Part shown: piece after piece, positions 1 through 5,025 of the stretch
Layout of the letters: the number at the start of each line of letters is the position of its first letter
Position numbering within the stretch: the first letter of the stretch is position 1
Origin: CAZZIZ01 sp964654535
GTDB lineage: Bacteria; Bacteroidota; Bacteroidia; Chitinophagales; UBA2359
Length of the DNA stretch: 6,594 bases
Assembly (NCBI GenBank): GCA_964654535.1
Contig: CAZZIZ010000188.1
Location: 1 to 6,594 of the forward strand
Direction of reading: 5' to 3'
Notes under the pieces: generated by a model
What the model was told of the DNA's origin: nothing
Databases searched by the model: none
The model's input: the letters and a program-made list of their open reading frames with translations, nothing else
Made by a program: the position numbers and the translations under genes

Positions 1-126
1 GGCGGCTGGACAGGAACAGCAAATGGAGAAGATCAAGAAATTGCCTCCTACGCAGTTGTTGTCACTGCATTTAACTCTTGTGGTACTGAAATAAGACAGT
101 ACGGAAACGTTACATTAATTAGATAA
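1..126 (+). CDS. C-terminal end of an unidentified, probably exported beta-rich protein (5' truncated)
   Basis: Frame 1 is open from the first base of the window and stops at TAA 124-126, giving the last 41 residues of a protein that starts outside the window. The piece begins GGWTGTANGEDQEIASY and continues with an alternating hydrophobic/polar strand (YAVVVTAFNSCGTE), then a second short strand ending VTLIR. This is the look of the last strands of an immunoglobulin/fibronectin-like fold or of a lipoprotein domain common in Bacteroidota surface proteins. The fragment has no T9SS sorting motif, and it is too short to name a family. Codon use and base composition match the following genes. The structured repeat starts only 4 bp after the stop. 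That the frame is coding is inferred from its open start and protein-like composition; the product is unknown. Confidence 0.6.
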   Translation, partial: GGWTGTANGEDQEIASYAVVVTAFNSCGTEIRQYGNVTLIR

Positions 127-130
127 TATA

Positions 131-321
131 TTTGGGCGCGACCCAAAACCTTCTGCCCTATGGGCAAGGTTTCGGGTCGGGCTATCCGTGACTCCGCTTC
201 GCTTCGGTCTCGTGCTTGTCTCACCAAAGCAAATCCTTCTACCGCTAAGGCGGTAAGTCTTTACTGGTTCAACAAACGAGACTGCTCCCCTTCGGTCGCA
301 TCCCTACTATCCCTCGCGCAA
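131..321 (+). repeat. Structured intergenic repeat of a Bacteroidota-type family, about 190 bp
   Basis: This non-coding block is much more self-complementary than its surroundings. The first arm is a near-continuous hairpin at 139-179: CGACCC 139-144 with GGGTCG 174-179, AAACCT 146-151 with AGGTTT 167-172, and TGCCC 154-158 with GGGCA 162-166, loop TAT. The second is a long branched arm: 205-213 with 276-284 (core GTCTCGT/ACGAGAC), 216-219 with 272-275, 226-229 with 259-262, and an apical stem TACCGC 240-245 with GCGGTA 250-255, loop TAAG. The ends, TTTGGGCG and CGCGCAAG, are imperfect inverted repeats of each other (6 of 8). GGTCGGGCTATCCG and CTATCCCTCGCGCAA match my memory of short intergenic repeats scattered downstream of genes in flavobacterial genomes; I could not check this. 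The block could be a non-autonomous mobile element, a structured RNA or a 3'-end element. A 73-codon ATG frame runs through it (160-381), but I judge it not to be a gene. Confidence 0.65.
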
Positions 322-529
322 GAGTCAACATTGATGAAATTACTGTTCACTAAATATTTACTAAGACATATACGGCTGTAAAAAAAGGTTTGTACGCCTA
401 CTCAACTGTCTCAAGGTATTCCCGTAGCACTGAAGAAAATCTGAAGTTCCCTTAGCCTTGTTGACAGCCTCCTAGCACTGCGTCTACATTCGCAGCCGAT
501 TAAATCAACAACCATTTCAAACCATCAAA
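322..529. other. Gene-free leader between the repeat and the beta-barrel gene
   Basis: This is the right half of the 403-bp gap between the stop at 126 and the ATG at 530. I find no convincing protein, RNA gene or strong terminator. The octamer TAGCACTG occurs at about 425-432 and again at about 473-480. A small stem CTGCG 478-482 with CGCAG 491-495 encloses the loop TCTACATT. The last 30 bases before the ATG are A/C-rich with no Shine-Dalgarno sequence, the usual start context in Bacteroidota. A weak promoter candidate lies at 461-492. Confidence 0.5.
461..492 (+). promoter_or_regulatory. Weak candidate promoter for the outer membrane barrel gene
   Basis: TTG at 461-463 is followed 21 bases later by TACATTCG at 485-492. 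The Bacteroidota primary sigma factor consensus is TTTG or TTG, 19-21 bases, then TAnnTTTG; five of the six fixed -7 positions match here. It would start transcription near 499 and leave a leader of about 30 nt before the ATG at 530. The -7 element lies in the loop of a small CTGCG/CGCAG stem. This is the best match in the gap, but it is short and degenerate. Confidence 0.25.
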
Positions 530-1198
530 ATGAAAAAACTATTTCAAGCATTCTTTATCTGCGCTTTATGTTGCAGCTCGAATGTGCTCTTTGGTCAAAT
601 CGAAGGAGGACTTAAGGCAGGAGTTAACTTCACCAACTTCTCTTACACCGACGACTTAGACTTCGGAACATTGACTGGCATGGATATCGGAAGCGAATTC
701 GAATCACTGAGAGATGCTGAATTCAGAACAGGATTTCACTTCGGTGCGTACGCCTTACTAGATGTTGGAGCGCTTTCGCTACAACCAGAAATACTATACT
801 CGCAAAAAGGCGTGACCAATTATAGTGCTGCTGGAGATGAAATAATTTTGAACTACTTAAGCATTCCGGTATTAGTAGGATTCCAACCTTTTGATTTTCT
901 ACATCTTCAGCTTGGGCCAGAGTTCAGCTTTTTACTTTCAAACAATTTTAAAATTGAAGGTCAAGACGATCGCTCTATTGACGATTGGTATTCTACCTCA
1001 GACATCGGTGCTGCTATAGGCGTTTCTTTCGATTGGCCAGGCCCAGGGTTGTTTTCAGTTAGATATGTTCACGGACTAGGTGGCGTACTAGAAAACGATC
1101 AAGTTGCGGGTACACAAACTTTTAACAATCGAAACCGCGTGGTACAAGCTTCAATTGCTTTCCCACTTTTTAGTTCAGAAAAAACTAGTACAGAGTAG
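530..1198 (+). CDS. PorT-like outer membrane beta-barrel protein
   Basis: A 222-residue protein with an N-terminal signal peptide: MKK, a hydrophobic core at about 4-20, and probable cleavage around FGQ 21-23 (signal peptidase I type; no lipobox is evident at the cleavage point). The mature part is a run of amphipathic strands ending in turns, as in the Bacteroidota family of small outer membrane barrels (PorT-like, OMP_b-brl_2): GGLKAGVNFTNF 26-37, GFHFGAYALLDVG 68-80, LSLQPEILYSQKG 82-94, LNYLSIPVLVGF 107-118, LQLGPEFSFLL 126-136, DIGAAIGVSFDW 158-169, FSVRYVHGLGGV 175-186 and VVQASIAFPLF 204-214. Length is usual for the family. After the last strand there is an eight-residue polar tail instead of a terminal aromatic. 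The start is ATG 530 with an A-rich leader. The gene appears monocistronic, with its own terminator. Membership of the family does not fix the role: PorT itself serves T9SS assembly, but most relatives have unknown jobs, so I give no symbol. Confidence 0.85.
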   Translation: MKKLFQAFFICALCCSSNVLFGQIEGGLKAGVNFTNFSYTDDLDFGTLTGMDIGSEFESLRDAEFRTGFHFGAYALLDVGALSLQPEILYSQKGVTNYSAAGDEIILNYLSIPVLVGFQPFDFLHLQLGPEFSFLLSNNFKIEGQDDRSIDDWYSTSDIGAAIGVSFDWPGPGLFSVRYVHGLGGVLENDQVAGTQTFNNRNRVVQASIAFPLFSSEKTSTE

Positions 1199-1223
1199 AG
1201 TAATCTACTTTATACTTTTTCAA

Positions 1224-1268
1224 AAGAAGCGATGTAGCACCTCAATCTATGTCGCTTCTTCTTTTTTT
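1224..1268 (+). terminator. Rho-independent terminator of the beta-barrel gene, overlapping the 3' end of plsC
   Basis: A 14-bp stem pairs 1224-1237 with 1247-1260 (AAGAAGCGA/TCGCTTCTT plus further pairs including two G-T), with a 9-base loop at 1238-1246. CTTTTTTT follows at 1261-1268. It lies 26 bases after the barrel gene's stop. The convergent acyltransferase gene ends inside the loop (stop 1242-1244), so the descending arm and the T tract also encode its last residues, KKRRSDID. In the opposite direction the hairpin is followed by a less regular T-rich run (CTTTTGAAAAAG), so termination of plsC there is possible but weaker. Confidence 0.85.
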
Positions 1269-1997
1269 AACTATACCCGATTTTATAGTCGCCTCTATCT
1301 CCGCCGACAAATCTTCAAACTCCCTACCCGCAGGCTCAACTAATGGATGAATCGTCCAACTCGCGTGCACACCAAAAGGAATAGGAAACAGTCCATTTTT
1401 TTCTAATCGCCAGGACTCATTTATACTTACGGGCACAATGACGGCATTGGGCATCGTTTCCACCAAAAGTCGCAAGCCTTTTTGTGAAAATTTCTTTGGA
1501 AACCCGTCTCTGCTGCGGGTACCCTCTGGGAAGATTACCACTGCGTAGTTATGCTTAGATGCCTCTATTCCCCCTTTCTTTATGGCTTTTACAGCCTGAT
1601 TTCGGTTCTTCCGATTAATGATTATATGGCTGGCATTGCGTAAGTTATAAGAAACACTAGGAATTCCTGAAGCTAAACTTTTCTTTGAGACGAATCGAAT
1701 ACCAAACTGACGGAAATGCCAAGTAAACATAGGTATGTCATACATGCTTTGGTGATTGGATACTACAATAAGCGGTCGATTTGTATCGTATTGATTGTTG
1801 TCTGTTACCGTCTGAGTACAACCCATTATGTGGAGGTTCTTCATAGCTAGCCAATTCATCACATTGACCACCTTTTGAAAAGCCACGTCACCAAAAACTT
1901 TGTGGGCAATAATTAAGACGGGATGAAAACTTGCAAAAAGCAATAGAAAAAAGATCCAGTAGATAGGAGTCAACAAATAGGAGAGGATCGTTTTCAT
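1242..1997 (-). CDS. plsC: 1-acyl-sn-glycerol-3-phosphate acyltransferase (PlsC family)
   Basis: A 251-residue membrane-anchored acyltransferase of the LPLAT/PlsC family. The family transfers a fatty acyl chain from acyl-ACP or acyl-CoA to the sn-2 position of lysophosphatidic acid, giving phosphatidic acid for phospholipid synthesis at the inner membrane. A long hydrophobic N-terminal segment (about 5-31) anchors it. The four family blocks are present: block I NHQSMYD with the HX4D pair His82 and Asp87; block II GIRFVSKKSLASGIP 99-113; block III FPEGTRSRDG 156-165; block IV IVPVSI 187-192. The length is typical and nothing catalytic is missing. The start is ATG 1995-1997, just before the MKTILSYLL membrane segment; there is no Shine-Dalgarno sequence. 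An inverted repeat lies 20-40 bp upstream. It is convergent with the beta-barrel gene, and its last codons form that gene's terminator. Some family members act on other lysolipids or ornithine lipids, so exact substrate is inferred. Confidence 0.9.
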   Translation of the reverse strand: MKTILSYLLTPIYWIFFLLLFASFHPVLIIAHKVFGDVAFQKVVNVMNWLAMKNLHIMGCTQTVTDNNQYDTNRPLIVVSNHQSMYDIPMFTWHFRQFGIRFVSKKSLASGIPSVSYNLRNASHIIINRKNRNQAVKAIKKGGIEASKHNYAVVIFPEGTRSRDGFPKKFSQKGLRLLVETMPNAVIVPVSINESWRLEKNGLFPIPFGVHASWTIHPLVEPAGREFEDLSAEIEATIKSGIVKKRRSDID

Positions 1998-2016
1998 AAA
2001 AAGGAAGGTGCGCGCA

Positions 2017-2037
2017 GCTTTACAAATATGGTAAAGC
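2017..2037. promoter_or_regulatory. Inverted repeat upstream of the acyltransferase gene
   Basis: GCTTTAC 2017-2023 and GTAAAGC 2031-2037 are perfect inverted copies around a 7-base A/T-rich spacer. The repeat is centred about 30 bp before the plsC ATG. On the minus strand the spacer reads CATATTTG when its last C and G neighbours are included, similar to the Bacteroidota -7 element TAnnTTTG, though I find no -33 element at the right distance. It could be a dyad operator over the promoter or a small 5' leader hairpin. The symmetry is seen; the function is inferred. Confidence 0.3.
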
Positions 2038-2110
2038 CATTTGGCATTTGGAAAGTCTCAATAAAAAAAAGGAGCTTATGCGTTTTATCCGCGTCGCTTA
2101 GGAATGGCCT

Positions 2111-2147
2111 AAAAAGAAAACCCTCATTGCCGTTTCCAGCAATGAGG
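2111..2147 (-). terminator. Rho-independent terminator of the 850-residue secreted-protein gene
   Basis: A perfect 9-bp stem pairs CCTCATTGC 2122-2130 with GCAATGAGG 2139-2147 around an 8-base loop. Read on the minus strand, the hairpin is followed at once by GTTTTCTTTTT (2121 down to 2111). It lies about 50 bp past the stop of the leftward gene at 2199 and before the plsC start, so the two minus-strand genes are probably separate transcripts. A second, smaller stem lies between it and the stop codon. Confidence 0.85.
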
Positions 2148-2162
2148 ACTCTTCACGCATTC

Positions 2163-2178
2163 TTGCCGAAGTCGGCAA
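2163..2178 (-). other. Small hairpin in the 3' untranslated region of the secreted-protein gene
   Basis: TTGCCG 2163-2168 pairs perfectly with CGGCAA 2173-2178 around the tetraloop AAGT, 20 bases after the stop codon of the leftward gene and 15 bases before its terminator hairpin. It has no T tract of its own. It could act as a 3'-end stabilising stem or assist termination. The pairing is clear; any role is inferred. Confidence 0.4.
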
Positions 2179-2198
2179 TCATTACTTTACAAAGTTAA

Positions 2199-4751
2199 TT
2201 ACTCAACTTGAATTTTTTTCATTTGTACGGAATTTCCTTCGCGAATTATGACGAAATAAATTCCCTGTTCAAAACCGCTCATATCTATTTTTGCGCCATT
2301 TTGCACGTCCATATTCTCTACTACTTTCATTCCCAATAGATTCACGATTTCTATTTTCGCATTTTCCTCTATAAGACCTTGAATATTCAAAATGTCACTG
2401 GTTGGGTTAGGAAAGATATCAATGTTCAGATTTTCTTCAGGTCTGTCCTGTCCAGATATAAGCACAATAGTTTCTTGGGCATCTACTGGAATTATATCTG
2501 CTCGCTCATCAATGATTTGAACGTTGCTGATACTTATAAGGGTCTCTAAGGCGATCTCATCCTTTCCATCGATATTTGGCTCAAAGACTCCTCTGAAAGC
2601 ACCAATTCCGCCAGAACCGCTCATTGCCAAGTGTTTACGACTTATACCAACTTCAACCTTATCCTCATCTTCGAATTCCTTAATGATTGATATAATGTCA
2701 GTGGGACCACCTAGCCAGGATTCACCTTGGTCAAAAGTCAAGTCTATAGTGCCGTCCTTGACTAAAGAAAGGTCTACATTGATAGTGAAGGCAAGGCCAT
2801 AGACATCGTCTACAGAATTGTCAGAGTCGCCTAGAACAATCGGATAGTTAAATGGGAAATCACCCACAGCGCTTTCGGTTACTTCAATAAAAAACGGAGC
2901 GTCACCTTCTAGATCTTCTTCCTCTTCTTCATCCTTTCCTTGGAGACTGCCGTAATTCTGATCAATAGCAATAACATCACCATCGTCTACTATGGCGTTT
3001 CCATCGCAATCGGCGAACTTAAAATTAAGGCCATCAACGAAGACCAAACTCGCTCCCGAATCTTCATCGATCCAGTCTGCAGAGGGCTGCCCTACCCAAT
3101 CAATAGAGGCGTTTACTCTCGGAGTTCCGGTTTCGCCATAAGCCAAACCAATATTTAGAATATCGAAATTATTTGCAACACCATCATTATTTGTATCTCC
3201 AGGATATAAATCTCCTTCGTCACAAGCGTCACCTATATCATTATCGTCAACATCGAGTTGATTAGGATTAAAAGTACTCGCACAGTTGTCCTCGTCATCG
3301 CAAACGCCATCACCGTCAAGGTCTGGGTTTGATGTAATATAAATTTTAGAGGGTCCATTTACTGAAGTGGTAAAAACATCGTCGAAGCCATTACCGGAAA
3401 TATCACCAACGGCGATTCCAAAACTTCCGTATTCCCCATAGGAAATAGGCTCATCGAAAAAAGTACCGTCACCTTTGTTGATCCAAACATTGTTCGCTCT
3501 AGTTACTGTGCCAGCACGATTACAGGTTGTGAGATCTGTAAAGCCGTCTTGATTAGCGTCTATAGCAACAATGTCAACGGTATTCGCATTTCCGAAAGTT
3601 TGAGCAATCGCGTAGTTGCCAGAGCCATCATTTAACCACACATCATTGGGTCCGTCATTTATAGTGACAAAATCAACTAGGTCATCATTGTTAAAATCAG
3701 CGGCAAAAATTGGAGTTTGAAAATTTAAGAAATTGGTTTCCGTGAATACTCCAGTTCCATCATTAACGTAAAGAATCGGGTTAGGATTAGCAACATCGTC
3801 TCCTCCGGGAGGTACATTGAGATCAGAAAAATCGTCTAAGAACAAAGGTGCCACTAATAAGTCCCGGTCTCCATCATTATCGAAATCAGCAAGGGTCAAT
3901 TGACCTTCAAACGAAAGTGACTGCGCCAATTGATATTGAGCGCCATCCCATTGATAGACTTCTGTGTTACCGCTAGGCGTTCCAGAGAGAATTACATCTA
4001 CGTAACCCTCTGTAGCATCTGGGTCAATGATAACGTCACGCGCTGAAGGAAATGTAGGACCAACAGTACCAAAAGGGCTTGGACCTCCATTAAATAAAAT
4101 TTGACTAGGATCAATTGCATCGGCACTTTTAGCTAATAAAATATCATTGAGACCGTCACTATTAAAATCATTTAGCACCAAATCATTGGTAGGGTTGATT
4201 TGAACAACACCCTGACCAGCTTCAGTAAAAATGCCATTTGCATTAACACAAACCATGAAACCTTCTTGGTTCCCAACTACAACATCTTCTAATTCGTCAC
4301 CTCCAATATCGCCCATCACAACTTTTGCGTATCCAAAGGATCCGGGCATTGACTGTTCCGAATCTATAGCAGTAAAACAAGGAAGGGGCTTTTCTAATGC
4401 AAGGTCTATTATAACCTCAATGCTTCCGTCGAACGACTGCTCGACTTCTGCATCATCAATAAAAGAATAACTATAGTTATAGATTCCAGCAGCTTGAGGT
4501 GTGATATAAGCAACTGAAAAATCTGCAGGAGTCGTCCCACCTAAAACTAGTTCTGCTTGAATTGGAAACTCAATATTCAAATCTGCCTCGTCAGCAAAAC
4601 TGACATCAAAGATTCCTGAGTGGTTAGGACTTATACTTTGCAGGTCAACCAAAATAGCATCACCTGGTGCAATAACATAAGTTTGCTCTTGGCCGGAGCT
4701 AAGCAGAGGAAAGAAGAGCACAACAAGTAATATGGTGAAGAAGTTTTTCAA
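2199..4751 (-). CDS. Secreted FG-GAP/dockerin-like/cohesin-like protein with T9SS sorting domain
   Basis: An 850-residue multidomain exoprotein. Order: signal peptide 1-20 (cleavage near SSGQ); an Ig-like beta segment about 22-118; seven FG-GAP/VCBS-like units with acidic loops starting near 148, 194, 242, 289, 351, 397 and 449 (for example DFDNDGDRDLLVA), consistent with a seven-bladed propeller; a thrombospondin type 3-like calcium segment 476-511 (DLDGDGVCDDEDNC); a dockerin-like calcium loop PGDTNNDGVANNFDILNIG 517-535, with its partner DCDGNAIVDDGDVIAI 581-596 separated by about 45 residues; an acidic linker 606-617; a cohesin-like beta module about 620-765; and a T9SS type A C-terminal domain about 775-850 (IFPNPTSDILNIQ, ending in a short strand pair). 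It should cross the inner membrane by Sec and the outer membrane by T9SS. No catalytic residues are apparent. The start is TTG 4749-4751: no in-frame ATG lies between the upstream TGA and the signal peptide core. Ligand or role unknown. Confidence 0.88.
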   Translation of the reverse strand: MKNFFTILLVVLFFPLLSSGQEQTYVIAPGDAILVDLQSISPNHSGIFDVSFADEADLNIEFPIQAELVLGGTTPADFSVAYITPQAAGIYNYSYSFIDDAEVEQSFDGSIEVIIDLALEKPLPCFTAIDSEQSMPGSFGYAKVVMGDIGGDELEDVVVGNQEGFMVCVNANGIFTEAGQGVVQINPTNDLVLNDFNSDGLNDILLAKSADAIDPSQILFNGGPSPFGTVGPTFPSARDVIIDPDATEGYVDVILSGTPSGNTEVYQWDGAQYQLAQSLSFEGQLTLADFDNDGDRDLLVAPLFLDDFSDLNVPPGGDDVANPNPILYVNDGTGVFTETNFLNFQTPIFAADFNNDDLVDFVTINDGPNDVWLNDGSGNYAIAQTFGNANTVDIVAIDANQDGFTDLTTCNRAGTVTRANNVWINKGDGTFFDEPISYGEYGSFGIAVGDISGNGFDDVFTTSVNGPSKIYITSNPDLDGDGVCDDEDNCASTFNPNQLDVDDNDIGDACDEGDLYPGDTNNDGVANNFDILNIGLAYGETGTPRVNASIDWVGQPSADWIDEDSGASLVFVDGLNFKFADCDGNAIVDDGDVIAIDQNYGSLQGKDEEEEEDLEGDAPFFIEVTESAVGDFPFNYPIVLGDSDNSVDDVYGLAFTINVDLSLVKDGTIDLTFDQGESWLGGPTDIISIIKEFEDEDKVEVGISRKHLAMSGSGGIGAFRGVFEPNIDGKDEIALETLISISNVQIIDERADIIPVDAQETIVLISGQDRPEENLNIDIFPNPTSDILNIQGLIEENAKIEIVNLLGMKVVENMDVQNGAKIDMSGFEQGIYFVIIREGNSVQMKKIQVE

Positions 4752-4817
4752 AGCTGTTTTTTTATTAAATGGCTGTTTAAATCATTATACGATTTCCTGT
4801 CATTAATTCTTTGTTAG

Positions 4818-4866
4818 AAAAATACAGAACCCGCCTAAAATGCTTCGTAAAAGGCTGGGTTCTGTA
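4818..4866 (-). terminator. Terminator-like hairpin in the leader of the secreted-protein gene (possible attenuator)
   Basis: TACAGAACCC 4823-4832 and GGGTTCTGTA 4857-4866 form a perfect 10-bp stem, extended inward by GCCT 4833-4836 with AGGC 4852-4855 past one bulged base. Read on the minus strand the hairpin is followed by TTTTTC (4822-4817), so it has the form of a leftward rho-independent terminator; there is no T tract on the plus strand. It lies about 70 bp before the TTG start of the leftward gene, and the next gene on that side is divergent, so it has no upstream coding gene to terminate. It may be an attenuator within the leader, the end of a short leftward RNA, or a block to antisense transcription. 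Confidence 0.6.
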
Positions 4867-4876
4867 CGCTGTCCAA

Positions 4877-4917
4877 TTCTTAGGGGTTCAAACTAAGAAC
4901 TGATTCAAAGTTGAACC
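4877..4917 (-). promoter_or_regulatory. Nested competing inverted repeats upstream of the terminator-like hairpin
   Basis: GGTTCAA 4885-4891 is perfectly complementary to TTGAACC 4911-4917. TTCTTAG 4877-4883 is complementary to CTAAGAA 4893-4899. The two pairings cross, so only one can form at a time. On the minus strand GAACCC at 4889-4884 could also compete for the downstream arm of the 4823-4866 hairpin, since it repeats the GAACCC of that hairpin's other arm. This is the segment arrangement of an attenuator (1:2, 3:4 and 2:4 pairings), though 3:4 is by far the most stable. The pairings are seen; regulation is inferred. Confidence 0.35.
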
Positions 4918-5025
4918 TAAACAAGACTATTACCAATTACATTATTAGGCAAAAGTCAGCTAAAACACGGCAAAATATCACATATCTCCTTGGTTTTGTG
5001 TTAATTGCATAAAAATAAGTCAGGG

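Noticed and set aside
461..490. TTGACA with TACATT 18 bases downstream, resembling an E. coli sigma-70 promoter
   Set aside because: The organism looks like Bacteroidota, whose primary sigma factor uses a different consensus; I list the site only as a weak TTG/TAnnTTTG-type candidate.
2066..2100. T8 tract on the minus strand after a GC-containing stretch, considered as another terminator
   Set aside because: Only three-base pairings (GCG/CGC, AGC/GCT) with unequal internal loops can be drawn; the perfect hairpin at 2122-2147 already explains termination.
2071..2101. Seven-codon ATG frame (MRFIRVA) on the plus strand, a few bases after an AAGGAG sequence
   Set aside because: Bacteroidota rarely use Shine-Dalgarno sequences, no plus-strand gene follows that it could lead into, and it lies in the spacer between two minus-strand genes.
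2880..3240. Repeated GAT/GAA-rich (plus-strand ATC/TTC-rich) stretches, considered as a DNA repeat array
   Set aside because: They are explained by the Asp/Glu-rich calcium loops and acidic linker of the secreted protein; there are no uniform units or spacers, so not a CRISPR or tandem repeat.
4784..4789. Perfect TATAAT on the minus strand upstream of the secreted-protein gene
   Set aside because: There is no suitable -35 partner, the motif is not the Bacteroidota -7 element, and the region is A/T-rich enough for it to arise by chance.
4991..4998. TGGTTTTG as a -7 element for the helical-protein gene
   Set aside because: It matches five of six fixed positions, but I find no TTG or TTTG 19-21 bases upstream.
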